The notes: generated by a model from the letters alone, not told the origin. Positions 51,611 to 61,600 are shown, numbered from the stretch's first letter. The stretch: 64,000 nucleotides of DNA from an uncultured Verrucomicrobiota bacterium (GCA_903907925.1 CAIVQB010000090.1:1-64000); one strand, 5' to 3'. Translations and numbers: made by a program.

Positions 51611-52597
51611 ATGACCCGCTCCACCTTCCTCCGTCCAGTGCTCGCCCTGCTGTGTCTCGCGGCGACGTCGTCGCTTGCAGTTCACGCCCAACTGATTTTT
51701 ACCACCCAGGGTGCCAATGCTTCGGACCACGCGGTCGATGTCGTCGGACTCAATGGAAGCGGTGCCTCGACCCTGTATTCGGGCTCGCCGATGGGAAATC
51801 CGAACGACATCGCCGTCGACTACTTGACCAGCAAGTTGTACATCGCCGACGGGACCGGCGGTCAGGCCATCCGCGTGGCGAATCGGGACGGCTCCGGTAG
51901 CGTGAGTCTGGTCTATAGCGTCGGCATCACCGTTTCCGGCATCGCCGTGGATGCCGCGAACCAGCAGATCTATTTCACCACCCAGAGCGCGACAGCCACC
52001 GATGACCGCGTCATGCGGGTGAACTACGACGGAAGCAACCCGGTGACCCTCTTTTCGGGGGCGGCGAACTTCAACCAGCCCACCGGATTGGCCCTCGACC
52101 TCAGCGCGGGCAAAATCTACGTGTCCGACGGCACCGGTGGGCAGGCCATCAAGGTGGGAAATCTCGACGGCAGCGGCACGATGAGCTCGGTTCTCAGCGT
52201 GGGCATCAACGTCTCCGGACTGGCGCTCGATGCGAGTCACCAGAAGATCTATTTCACCACCCAAAGCGCCACCTCCACCGACGACCGGGTGATGACTGTG
52301 GGTTACGATGGTACGGGTTCGACGACGTTGTTCTCGGGGGCTTCGGCGTTCGGAAACCCCAACCGGCTGGCGCTCGATGTGGTCAACGGAAAGATCTACA
52401 TCGCTGACGGCACGGGCGGTCATTCGATCGACGTTGCCAACATGGATGGAACCGGTTCAGTTTCAGTTCTGTACGACGCCGGTCTCAACGTCTCCGGAAT
52501 CGCGCTGGTCCCCGAGCCCGGCAGCCTGTCGTTGATGGCCGGTTCACTGCTGGGCGCGTTCGCCCTGCTTCGCCGTTACCGCCGGGAGTCGCGCTGA
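51611..52597 (+). CDS. PEP-CTERM-anchored beta-propeller protein
   Basis: A 328-residue protein with a signal peptide (VLALLCLAATSSLAVHAQ) and a C-terminal PEP-CTERM sorting signal: VPEPGSLSLM, a hydrophobic segment, then RRYRRESR. Between them three tandem units of about 91-93 residues carry YWTD-like propeller repeats (for example KIYVSDGTGGQAIKVGNLDG and YFTTQSATSTDDRVM). PEP-CTERM proteins are processed by exosortase and displayed or released with exopolysaccharide. No exosortase gene is in this window. The ligand of the propeller is unknown. It lies on the same strand 143 bp after the tail-collar cassettes, which may be coincidence. Confidence 0.9.
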   Translation: MTRSTFLRPVLALLCLAATSSLAVHAQLIFTTQGANASDHAVDVVGLNGSGASTLYSGSPMGNPNDIAVDYLTSKLYIADGTGGQAIRVANRDGSGSVSLVYSVGITVSGIAVDAANQQIYFTTQSATATDDRVMRVNYDGSNPVTLFSGAANFNQPTGLALDLSAGKIYVSDGTGGQAIKVGNLDGSGTMSSVLSVGINVSGLALDASHQKIYFTTQSATSTDDRVMTVGYDGTGSTTLFSGASAFGNPNRLALDVVNGKIYIADGTGGHSIDVANMDGTGSVSVLYDAGLNVSGIALVPEPGSLSLMAGSLLGAFALLRRYRRESR

Positions 52598-52604
52598 CGA
52601 TCGT

Positions 52605-53765
52605 TCAACCGCCGGACTCGAGGCGTCGCACCAGACGGCGATGAGCGGCGGTGAAGGGAAGATCAGCGAGTTGCCGGAGGGGAAGCCAGTCACTCTCGCC
52701 CGCGGGATTTTCCAATCGAAGGGAGCGGGGTACTCTTTTGGGTTTCACCGTCGCCTGAACACCTTCCAGGCGGATTCGGTAGCGGGTGATGGAATGAATC
52801 AAAACTCCGAGCGTTTCGAAGGATTCCGGAGCGATGCCCGTCCAGGTTGAAGCTGCACCGATCGCGTTCTCCGCCGGGGCCGGAATGTCGCATTCGGGGA
52901 ACTCCCAGAAGCCGGCATTCACCGCACCGACCGGACGTTTCCGGACCAGAAACGTTTCTCCATGCCGAAGGATCACCGCGACCCGTCGGAGGTGGACGGT
53001 CGTTGGTCGGGCCGCGGTTTCCGGAAATGATTCTACGGTTCCATCCCGGGCCGCCCGGCAATCGGAGCGAATCGGGCATCCGTCACAGTTGGGTGACTTC
53101 GGCGTGCAATGGGTGGCACCCAGTTCCATCAACGCCTGATTCAACGCGGAGCAATTGCCCGATGTGACCAGATGTGGAATCGGCTGCAGTGGGAGGGTTG
53201 ATGCTGCCGTAACCCAAGTGCGCGCGAGGTCCCAGAGGCGGCCATTCAGTCGGCGTTCCTTGGGATCACCGGGGAGGGCATAAACCCGGGTCAGGACGCG
53301 GATGATGTTTCCGTCGAGAATTGGCTCCGGCTGATTGAAGGCGATACTGGCGATGGCGCCCGCGGTGTAGGGACCGATTCCGGGCAGCCCCAACAGGCCT
53401 TCCACGGACTCCGGGAATCGACCGCCATGGTCGTCCACGATGAGGCGAGCGGCTTTTTGAAGATTTCGAGCCCTTGAATAATAACCCAATCCTTCCCACA
53501 GCTTGAGCACTTCCGCCTCCGCGCCGCGCGCGAGCGTGACCACGTCGGGGAATTCCTTCATCCACCGGTTCCAGTACGGAATCACCGTTTTCACCTGCGT
53601 CTGCTGCAGCATGATTTCCGAAACCCAGATGGCGTACGGGTCCAGTGTCTGCCGCCATGGCAGATTCCGCGCCGACGCGGCAAACCATTTCAACAGGGCG
53701 TCCACCGGTGGTTCCGGTCGGGCTCGGGACTTTTTTTGCGGTACGGCGGATCTGGCGTTTGCCAC
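52605..53765 (-). CDS. mutY: A/G-specific adenine glycosylase MutY
   Basis: A 386-residue base-excision-repair enzyme that removes adenine mispaired with 8-oxoguanine. Diagnostic residues are E50 (WVSEIMLQQTQV), the helix-hairpin-helix LPGIGPYTAGAI (128-138), the catalytic D151 (ILDGNIIRVLTR) and the 4Fe-4S ligands C219, C226, C229 and C235 spaced CX6CX2CX5C. The C-terminal NUDIX-like domain (about 245-380) recognises 8-oxoguanine. The start is GTG 53765: it is the first start after an in-frame TAG and no ATG precedes the conserved domain. The divergent rnhC gene begins 51-99 bp away. It overlaps nothing downstream, ending 7 bp before the convergent PEP-CTERM gene. Confidence 0.96.
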   Translation of the reverse strand: MANARSAVPQKKSRARPEPPVDALLKWFAASARNLPWRQTLDPYAIWVSEIMLQQTQVKTVIPYWNRWMKEFPDVVTLARGAEAEVLKLWEGLGYYSRARNLQKAARLIVDDHGGRFPESVEGLLGLPGIGPYTAGAIASIAFNQPEPILDGNIIRVLTRVYALPGDPKERRLNGRLWDLARTWVTAASTLPLQPIPHLVTSGNCSALNQALMELGATHCTPKSPNCDGCPIRSDCRAARDGTVESFPETAARPTTVHLRRVAVILRHGETFLVRKRPVGAVNAGFWEFPECDIPAPAENAIGAASTWTGIAPESFETLGVLIHSITRYRIRLEGVQATVKPKRVPRSLRLENPAGESDWLPLRQLADLPFTAAHRRLVRRLESGG

Positions 53766-53816
53766 CCCGCGAGACTAGCGTTTTGACCGCCAACACTCGA
53801 CGGTAAACCGTTCTCG

Positions 53817-54830
53817 ATGACCGATTCGGTGCCACCCGGTCGAAGCGTTTGCAGGAACACCCGCGTGACCAGCCATACCGCAACCGTGAACGCCGAACAG
53901 GCCGCCCGCCTGGAGGCAATCGTCCGCGATCGAGGCTATCGACTTCGCGATGTCCCGTACGCACGGTTCAGCGGGGTCAAACCCGATCACAACGTCACCT
54001 GCTATGAATCCGGCAAAGTGGTGATCCAGGGGAAGGGAACCCGCGAATTCGTCGAATTCGTCCTCGAACCCGAGGTGCTTCAAACGGCGGTCCTCGGATA
54101 TGAAACCGTGCTCAACCCCGAATTGCTCGACCCGCGACTGGGCGTCGACGAATCCGGCAAGGGTGACTTTTTCGGACCGCTCTGTGTGGCGGGCGTCTAC
54201 GTCAATGCCGAAGTCATCGAGCGCTGGAAGGAGTCGGGCATTCGTGATTCCAAGAGCATCGGCTCAGACAACCAGATCGCCATTCTGGCCGAACGGATCC
54301 GCGAGACTCCGGGCTGCGTGGTCTCGGTGGTTCCGATCGGTTGCGAGGCCTACAACCGGATGCATCGCACGAGTGGGTCGGTGAACACCATCCTGGCCTG
54401 GGGTCATGCCCGGGTGATCGAGAATCTGATGCTTCAGCGCGACCGGATGAAACCGTTGCCGGTCCGCGCGATCAGCGACCAGTTTGCGCGGGATACCAAG
54501 ACCGTGTCGCGCGCGCTGATGGAACTCGGCCGCGGCATCGAACTGGTCCAACGCCACAAGGCGGAATCCGACATCGCGGTGGCTGCGGCCTCCATCCTGG
54601 CGCGGCACGAATTCGTCACCCGCTTGAAGGCTCTTGAAAAACAGTACGGCCACCGACTTCCGAAGGGTGCCTCCGCGGCGGTGGAAAACGCGGCGCGGGA
54701 ATTGGTGGCGGCCGAGGGACCCGAGGTTCTGCCCAAGGTGGCCAAGATGCATTTTCGCACCAGCTTCCGCGTTCTCGGCCTCCCCGAGCCGCCGCCCAGC
54801 ACCTGGAAACAGGGTAAAAAATCGTCATGA
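53817..54830 (+). CDS. rnhC: ribonuclease HIII
   Basis: Up to 337 residues. The N-terminal TBP-like substrate-binding domain (about 25-90) is followed by the RNase H catalytic domain with the type 2 motif GVDESGKGDFFGP (D111, E112), then RDSKSIGSD, ISDQFA and AAASILARHEFV, which supply the remaining acidic and conserved residues. The enzyme cuts RNA in RNA-DNA hybrids. The ATG at 53817 gives a 16-residue leader with no family match; GTG 53865 (VTSHTATVNAEQ) fits the usual N-terminus and is an equal candidate. It is convergent with, and 1 bp from, the first SET-domain gene, and divergent from mutY, forming a DNA-maintenance pair. Confidence 0.94.
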   Translation: MTDSVPPGRSVCRNTRVTSHTATVNAEQAARLEAIVRDRGYRLRDVPYARFSGVKPDHNVTCYESGKVVIQGKGTREFVEFVLEPEVLQTAVLGYETVLNPELLDPRLGVDESGKGDFFGPLCVAGVYVNAEVIERWKESGIRDSKSIGSDNQIAILAERIRETPGCVVSVVPIGCEAYNRMHRTSGSVNTILAWGHARVIENLMLQRDRMKPLPVRAISDQFARDTKTVSRALMELGRGIELVQRHKAESDIAVAAASILARHEFVTRLKALEKQYGHRLPKGASAAVENAARELVAAEGPEVLPKVAKMHFRTSFRVLGLPEPPPSTWKQGKKSS

Positions 54831-54831
54831 A

Positions 54832-55347
54832 CTAAGGCTGCGGATCGACCTTCTGCGGATTGGCTGTGGTCCCGGATCCGGTTCCGGGCGGGTACCATCG
54901 AAGTTCCTCGGCAACGATAAACCGATAGCAGTTGGGGGCACCGCAATGGCAGGGAATCACGGTGTCCTCAATCATCTGGTAGCCGTAGTCGAAGGTGAGC
55001 TCCTCCCCCGGTTGAATTTCCCGACGGGCGACTATCCAAATCTCTCCATCGCCGATATGGGACCGGCAGTTGGGGGAACAGCTATGGTTAAAATACCGTG
55101 CCGCATTGTTGGGATCCGCGCCGTCCAACGCCCAGTTGTCATCGAGCGAGAAGAGGAAGCGATTCCCGGCGGCACACCGACGGGCGCATTCTTCCTGACT
55201 GACCCGTTCGCCGATGTACTGGGCAATGGCTTCGTTGGGTTGGAAATGGTCCAGCGCGTACACGCCCCGCCCGCTGATCGCCGAGGTCCGCACCTCGAAA
55301 CGCATCGGAGGCGCACCGGACTCCACTTTTGAAGCATTTTCAACCAT
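54832..55347 (-). CDS. SET-domain protein 1 (putative protein lysine methyltransferase)
   Basis: A 171-residue protein consisting almost only of a SET domain. AdoMet and substrate motifs are GRGVYAL (near 28), RYFNHSCSPNC (near 87) and EELTFDYGY (near 118), with the catalytic tyrosine in the last. A post-SET-like zinc-binding segment CHCGAPNC (near 135) follows, with the other cysteines in NHSC. Bacterial SET proteins methylate lysines of cellular or host proteins; the target here is unknown. ATG 55347 replaces a TTG two codons upstream. The gene starts 12 bp after the stop of a paralogous SET gene and should be co-transcribed with it. Confidence 0.9.
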   Translation of the reverse strand: MVENASKVESGAPPMRFEVRTSAISGRGVYALDHFQPNEAIAQYIGERVSQEECARRCAAGNRFLFSLDDNWALDGADPNNAARYFNHSCSPNCRSHIGDGEIWIVARREIQPGEELTFDYGYQMIEDTVIPCHCGAPNCYRFIVAEELRWYPPGTGSGTTANPQKVDPQP

Positions 55348-55359
55348 CGGCAAAGGCGA

Positions 55360-55890
55360 TCACGGCGGGGACTTATCTCCAAGCCTGGAACGACTCGTTG
55401 CCATGGGCGGGGTCAGGGATTCTTCGTGAGAAAGTTGATCCCGCAGATGCTCTGCCACGATGAATCCGCAGCATCCCGGGCCGCCACAATGGCATCGGTG
55501 CTGCCGGTATTCGGTGAGATCGTAGCCGTAGTCGAAGGTGAGTTCCTCACCGGGACGAATGTTCCGCCGGGCGATGAGCCAGATGGCGCCCTTGTCGAGG
55601 CGCGCCTCGCAATTGGGATCGCAACTGTGGTTGAAGAAGCGCGCCGGATTGTCCGGTTGATCGCCGTCGAGATCCCATTCGGCATCGAGGGCGAAAATGA
55701 AGGAGTTCCCGCCCTCGCACCGGCGAAGCGACTCGGTTTTGCTGATGCGTTCGCCGTCGTATTGAACGATGCGATCACCGGCTTCAAAGCGGCGCAGGGC
55801 AAATGCGCCGCGCCCCTCAATCGGCGACGCCAGCACCGCAAACCGCGCCGTGGGAGTTGCCGGGTCCACCTGGATCGGGCCGTCCGCCAT
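55360..55890 (-). CDS. SET-domain protein 2 (putative protein lysine methyltransferase)
   Basis: A 176-residue paralogue of the following gene; about half the SET-domain residues are identical by eye. Motifs are GRGAFAL, FFNHSCDPNC, EELTFDYGY and CHCGGPGC, so AdoMet binding, catalytic tyrosine and post-SET cysteines are all present. The C-terminus has a further 25 residues (SLTPPMATSRSRLGDKSPP). It is the upstream member of the pair. The 86 bp to the cdsA stop codon (55891-55976) leave room for a promoter, and cdsA runs in the same direction, so read-through is possible. Confidence 0.9.
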   Translation of the reverse strand: MADGPIQVDPATPTARFAVLASPIEGRGAFALRRFEAGDRIVQYDGERISKTESLRRCEGGNSFIFALDAEWDLDGDQPDNPARFFNHSCDPNCEARLDKGAIWLIARRNIRPGEELTFDYGYDLTEYRQHRCHCGGPGCCGFIVAEHLRDQLSHEESLTPPMATSRSRLGDKSPP

Positions 55891-55976
55891 GCCCTGATGT
55901 CAGCAGGAAGCGGCCGCCGGTCCAAGTCCGGAATGCGGTCGGAAGAAGGGCCGATGCCGGAAGTCGGCGACACCTC

Positions 55977-56909
55977 TCAATGGGTGAGCACGTGGCGGAG
56001 ATAGAGATACATCAACGGCGCGTTGAACAGGAGGCTGTCCAGGAGATCCAGGATGCCGCCGATTCCGGGAAAGAACTGTCCGGAATCCTTCACCCCGGCC
56101 TCCCGCTTGAACAGGGATTCGATGAGGTCACCGATCACCGCCGCTCCGCTCAGCACCAGTCCGATAAGGACAGCGTCAAGGATGCGAACCTCCTTGAGGT
56201 GGGAATGGCACAGCCGGGAAAACAGGACGCTGGTCAGGGTGGAGACCGCGATCGCGCCTCCGAGGCCTTCCCACGTCTTGCCGGGGCTGATGCGCGGAAT
56301 CATTTTGTGCCGACCGATCAGGGAGCCGACGCAATACGCGCCAACATCGCTGAACTTGGTGACCACGATGAAGTAGAGCACGTAGTAGCGGCCATCGACC
56401 CCGGGGAAGAAATTGATCTTCTGGATGAAATTGAGCAGCCAGGGGACGTACATCAATCCGAAGAGGGTGGTGGAAATGGCGAGCAGGCCGCGGGTGTTGG
56501 TGCGGGAGACGAATTGCCGGATGCAAAGTCCCAGCACGAAGAGAATCAGCACCGTCGATTCGAAGTCGTTCGCCTTCGACGGCCACCTGGAACGCGCGGC
56601 AAACGATGGCAGATAGGCGGTGAGGTAAAAAAACGTGCTCGCCATCAGCAGCAGTCCGCCAAAGACGCCCCAGGCGCGGAAGCATACCAGGCCACCCTTT
56701 TCGACCAGCGCGTAGAATTCCCACAGCCCGGTCCCGGCCAGCAGCATCATCAGCCCGAGAAACACGTAGTTCGCGATGATCGGGTTGGGGGAGAAAATCG
56801 CGGCAAGGACCACCGACCAGAGCAGGACGGTGCTGAAAAGCCGCTTGAGAAAAATCCTGCCCTTGCTGACGGGAGGTGAGGCCGGAGGCGGCGGGGGGAC
56901 GGCGGACAT
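55977..56909 (-). CDS. cdsA: phosphatidate cytidylyltransferase (CdsA family)
   Basis: A 310-residue inner-membrane enzyme that makes CDP-diacylglycerol from phosphatidate and CTP. Eight or so helices are visible, and the family motif region reads ISPGKTWEGLGGA (near 208) and GDLIESLFKREAGVKDSGQF, then FPGIGGILDLLDSL. Compared with the classical signature (PGHGGxxDRxD) the histidine is Ile and the arginine is Leu; this variant form is known to me from PVC-group sequences. ATG 56909 follows a proline-rich stretch and replaces a longer frame to 57041. It shares the 152-bp divergent region (56910-57061) with the DUF1501 gene. Confidence 0.88.
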   Translation of the reverse strand: MSAVPPPPPASPPVSKGRIFLKRLFSTVLLWSVVLAAIFSPNPIIANYVFLGLMMLLAGTGLWEFYALVEKGGLVCFRAWGVFGGLLLMASTFFYLTAYLPSFAARSRWPSKANDFESTVLILFVLGLCIRQFVSRTNTRGLLAISTTLFGLMYVPWLLNFIQKINFFPGVDGRYYVLYFIVVTKFSDVGAYCVGSLIGRHKMIPRISPGKTWEGLGGAIAVSTLTSVLFSRLCHSHLKEVRILDAVLIGLVLSGAAVIGDLIESLFKREAGVKDSGQFFPGIGGILDLLDSLLFNAPLMYLYLRHVLTH

Positions 56910-57061
56910 CGGCCGGAGCGTAGGTGCGGTGCGCGTCGATTGAAAAGGCCGCAATCGTGACCGCGGACGGGATCGCCTCCGGATCGTCGGTGGGCCGAGC
57001 TCCGATTTTGGCTTGAATCCCTGCAATCCCTGCCGCGTCACTTGTGGGTCTGTTGTCCTTC

Positions 57062-58516
57062 ATGAACTCCCACACCTTCTCCCCGGAACATCTCGCGCTG
57101 ACCCGACGGGAATTCCTGTCCCGGTGCGGTATGGGGATGGGCAGCCTGGGATTGGCCTCGCTGCTGGGTTCCGCCGGGCTCGCCGGCACGGCCGGTGCGG
57201 CGGAGAGTGGATTCACCAGCCCACTGATGCCCAAGGCCCCGCAATTCGGCGGCAAGGCCAAGCGGGTGATCCACCTGTTCATGAACGGCGGCCCGTCCCA
57301 TGTGGATACCTTTGATAGGAAGCCGGCCCTGGACAAATACCACGGCCGCGAGATTCCGGTTCATTTTGCCACCGAACGAAAAACGGGCGCCGCCTGGCGT
57401 TCCCCATTTTCGTGGAAGCGCTACGGGGAAAGCGGTCTGGAGATCAGCGAATTGTTTCACCATACCGCCCAGCATGCGGATGATTTGTGCGTGATCCGTT
57501 CGATGCAGGCGGACGTGCCCAACCACGAACCCTCGCTGCTCCTGATGAATTGCGGCGAAGCCCGATTGCCGCGGCCGAGCATGGGGTCGTGGGTTACCTA
57601 TGGCCTGGGAACCGACAATCAGAATCTTCCCGGATTCATCGCCATGTGTCCCGGCGGCTACCCAATCCAGGAATCACAGAACTGGCAGGCCGGATTCCTG
57701 CCCGGCGTCTATCAGGGCACCTACATCAACAGCGAGCATACCGAGTTGGAGAAGTTGATTGAGAACATCACCAATCATCACACCTCCCGCCCCCAGCAGC
57801 GCGCCCAATTGGATTTGCTGCAGACCCTGAACGAACAACACCGGCAGGCCCGCGCGCGGGATGGTCAGATTGATGCAAGGATTCAGAGCTTCGAGCTCGC
57901 CTACCGGATGCAGATGGATGCGGCGGATGCCTTCGACATCCAGCGCGAACCGGAATCGGTTCGCAAACGTTACGGCGACAGCGTGCAGGCGCGGCAAATC
58001 CTCATCGCTCGGCGGCTGCTGGAACGTGGGGTTCGATTCGTGCAAGTCTGGCATGGCGCGGGCCAGCCTTGGGACAATCACGATGATCTGGAGGTCAATC
58101 ATCGCCGACTGGCCGGTCAATGTGATCAGGCCATTGGCGCTCTACTCACCGATCTGAAGGAACGCGGGATGCTCGACGACACGCTGGTGATCTGGGGCGG
58201 GGAATTCGGCCGGACCCCCACGGTCGAACTGCCAACCCCCGGAGCCAACGCCGGCAAAACCAACGGACGCGATCATAACAATCACGGTTTTTCCATGTGG
58301 CTCGCCGGCGGTGGCGTGAAGGGCGGACACGTCCACGGGGCCACGGATGAATTCGGCTTCGCTGCCGCGGAGGACAAGGTGCACGTCCACGATTTGCACG
58401 CGACGCTGCTGCATCTGCTGGGGTTCGACCACGAACGGTTCACCTTCCGCCACGCCGGCCGTGATTTCCGGCTGACCGATGTTCACGGCAAGTTGGTGAC
58501 CGGCCTGCTCGCCTGA
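57062..58516 (+). CDS. DUF1501 protein with Tat-type signal (orphan)
   Basis: A 484-residue protein with a twin-arginine signal (TRREFLSRCG, R15-R16, then GMGMGSLGLASLLGSAGLAG). DUF1501 blocks are present: HLFMNGGPSHVDTFDRKP, QPWDNHDD, WGGEFGRTP, GRDHNNHGFSMW and HVHDLHATLLHLLG. The fold is sulfatase-like; the reaction is unknown. ATG 57062 is preferred to GTG 57044 because it lies just before the signal. Unlike the copy at 16026-17366, no DUF1549/DUF1553 cytochrome gene is adjacent: cdsA is divergent on one side and the lamin-tail gene converges on the other. The usual partner would have to be elsewhere. Confidence 0.9.
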   Translation: MNSHTFSPEHLALTRREFLSRCGMGMGSLGLASLLGSAGLAGTAGAAESGFTSPLMPKAPQFGGKAKRVIHLFMNGGPSHVDTFDRKPALDKYHGREIPVHFATERKTGAAWRSPFSWKRYGESGLEISELFHHTAQHADDLCVIRSMQADVPNHEPSLLLMNCGEARLPRPSMGSWVTYGLGTDNQNLPGFIAMCPGGYPIQESQNWQAGFLPGVYQGTYINSEHTELEKLIENITNHHTSRPQQRAQLDLLQTLNEQHRQARARDGQIDARIQSFELAYRMQMDAADAFDIQREPESVRKRYGDSVQARQILIARRLLERGVRFVQVWHGAGQPWDNHDDLEVNHRRLAGQCDQAIGALLTDLKERGMLDDTLVIWGGEFGRTPTVELPTPGANAGKTNGRDHNNHGFSMWLAGGGVKGGHVHGATDEFGFAAAEDKVHVHDLHATLLHLLGFDHERFTFRHAGRDFRLTDVHGKLVTGLLA

Positions 58517-58543
58517 TTCGCAATGATTCAGAAAAAGCAAAGA

Positions 58544-58574
58544 GGACAGTGATTTCACGGATTCACACCGATTC
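58544..58574 (-). repeat. 31-bp dispersed repeat, copy 2
   Basis: Inverted match of 19420-19450 (28 of 31 positions). It lies between two convergent genes, 28 bp after the DUF1501 stop codon. No hairpin with a U-tract was found here. Confidence 0.7.
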
Positions 58575-58652
58575 CTGAAGGAGCGGTCGGATCCGTTTCT
58601 GCCGCATCGATTCGCCTGAGATCGCGTCTGAACCGCCGGTGTCGGCACCCGA

Positions 58653-61600
58653 TCATGGCCGTACGCGAACCCGGAAGAATTGCTGGCTCGCGTCTGGAAG
58701 GCTGGAGGTGGCAGTCAGTGTTCGTCCGGTTGCGGTGGTAGGCGCTCCCAACGGGTCCCAACCGGCCTGCCCCAAGGATGAAGTCGTCTCCAGTTGATAG
58801 GTGAGCCCGGGAAGCGTTGACCAGGAGACATTGGCCAGCCCGGCGGTCACCTGGATGGCAAAGACGCTCGGTACCGGCGTGGCGTTTTGCCCGCGCGGTG
58901 TGGGCGAAGGCAACGCCGCGATGAGCGTTCCGCCGTCGGGAATCCGTCCCTCGCTGATGTCGGCTGTTTGAGGTCCGTAGTTGATCCCGTCGATCCGGGT
59001 CCCTTCAGGAGAATACAGGGCAAGTGTCCCGCCACCGGCTGCCAGTTTGAATCCCGCGTGGAGATCACCACCACCGGTGTTAAGGGTCGGTTTCTTGTCG
59101 GCCCAAACCAGGAGCCGTCCACCCGCCGGAATCGAATAACCGGCCGGAACGGAAAACTGGCGGGTATCGTTGGTGGAGGTGGAAAGGAAGCAGCCAGCTA
59201 GGGAAGCGGTGGACGTTCCGGCGTTGAAGAGTTCGAACCAGTCGCTGTAGGCGCCATCCGCGGAATCCCGCAGCGTTGTGTCGTTGCGGGCCATCCATTC
59301 GTTGATGAACACCTGCAGACCGGGTCCTGTGGAAGTATTCGAGGCCAGTGGGGTCGGATGGCTCAGAAGGCGGCGATCGGCGGGTTCACCATCGGGCAGG
59401 CAGCCGATCGAAAAATCCGGAGTCGATCCGGAGTAGCGTATGAAATCGACGGTCTGAAGCTGCGCGCCAACCAATTGACTCAACAGGACGAGACCACCGT
59501 CGGGCGACGGCTTGAAACTGGCGTGGAGTTCGCGTTCGGTGCTCTGGTTGCCGCGGGCGTCGAGCCACACCTGCAGATAACCGCCGGCGGGAATCCGGGT
59601 GCCGGTTGGGAAACGCCAGCGCTGCGGCTGGCTCGGGGTGTCGGACAAGAAGCAATTGGTCAGCACCGCTGGAGTCGTCCCCGAATTGAACAGTTCGACC
59701 CATGGCCCACGCTGTCCGGTGAGGTCGGGAGCGCCGGTTTGATTGACGACCAACAACTCGTTCAAACGGACCGACGGCCAGGTGGCAGCGGTGGGTGATT
59801 GGAAATTGTCAGCCCCCGGTGTGGCGCGGGGTGCCGTCGGACCCGCGGATCCCCAGGCGGCCACGCGGTTGTGGTCCGCCCCCGTCGAAATCAACTGAAG
59901 CGACGCGCCACTCTGCAACGCATCGGGCCAGGGTGCGGTTGTTTCGTAAGTGAGTTCATCCACCACTTCATCCGCTGTGGGCGGGACTCCCGGCCGGATC
60001 AAACGCAACGTTTCACCATTCGGATTAAGCCGGCCGGAATAGACACCGGTGGGTACAACTAGCGGGGAGAAAGCATCGGCGAAGGCGAACGGATCCTCCA
60101 CCACCACCGCGTATCCGTTGGCGGGAAGCAGCGTGCCGGCCGGGAAGGTGAATCCCGCGCCGTCGATCCGCCACCCGGATAGATCGAAGGCGATCGTGGA
60201 CCGGTTGGCGATTTCGATGAACCCTGATTGCGGGAGCGCGGGGAGCGGAAGGATTTCGTTGATGACGACACGGCCGGCCGGCTCCTCACTCGAGCCGGTA
60301 TACACCACATTGAGTCGCGAAGCCGGCCGGGCGAGTGGCGCGCCGGACACGTCGAGCCCTCCAAGGACGAATCGATTGGTTCCCGGCGACAAGCTGACGC
60401 GATACGTCCAGTTGGTGATGGAGGTCCAGATGACGTCGATCGGCGTGTCGTTGAGTGTGATCGTCCGGGCGTCCAACGGTGCCGTTCCGGTGAGGGTCAT
60501 GGAATTGCCGGAAGAGGTGAAATCCTTCCCCCCGTTGAAGGTGATCACCAGCGCCGCCACTTTGTTGGTGATCAATCCGAGCAGGTAACTGCGGCGGTTG
60601 GTCATGAACGATTTGATCCCCGCACCGGAGGCGGTGGTGGTGGCGCCGTTGGCCCGCAGCCCGGCGAATCGTGCATCGACCATGGGGGAACTGCGCTCGG
60701 GAAGGAGCGGCCCGTTGAGCGCCTCCTGCATTACCTGCCAATACAACCGGGCAAAGGGCGGATGGGTGTTGATGGGACCGATGTCGCGTCCACCGATGTT
60801 GTCCATCGTGCTGCGCGGATCCGCCGAGGCAAACGCGAAGTCGATGTCCCAGATCAAAAGATTCCATGGCCCGTGCTGCGGCTTGTAGGCGTACATATTT
60901 TGTCCGCCGCCATAGCTGTAGCTGTCGTTGTTGCCCACCAGATGCTCCACCACGTCGGTCCGGAACCAGTTCAACACATCCGTCGCGTGCAGCAGCGTCC
61001 GTGTGTAGCCGTCGCCCGTCGCACCGGTGTTCACCGCGTCCACCAGGTTGAAAAGATTGGTGAAATCGTTGGGATCATCGCCAAAGGCCCGAACCGGCCA
61101 GGTCCACCGGTAGCGCGCCGGTTTCTTGACCCCGCCGGTGGTGGTGAAACGACCGAGGGTGGCGCTGACCGCGGAGAAGGAAGCGCCACTCGGATCGAAC
61201 TCGAACCACAACTGAATCTTGCGCAGTTCACCGTCGGGATCGTCCGGAAACCATTGCGAGACGAACTTCCGACCGGGTTGTTGTGCATCGTCATAGACAA
61301 TGCCTCGACGTGCGCCGTTGACGTACAGCAGCACCGGACGGTGATGGCAGGCGGGCAGACCCATCTGATCGGCAATCCAATAGGCGTGCTGCTCCTCCTG
61401 ACAGGTCGTGTCGCCACCACCATTCCCGGGTTGCAGCAGTTCCAATTCCTCCTCGCCGAGAAGGGCGTCGTCCGGTGGCACGATCAGAAGATAATCGCAG
61501 TTGAATCCGGTGGGCGTGTTGTAGCCCGGCGCATGATAGGGACTGCCGCTGTATTGTCCGCCGGCATTGTAGATCACGCGGCTGTTGCCATAAGCGAAGG

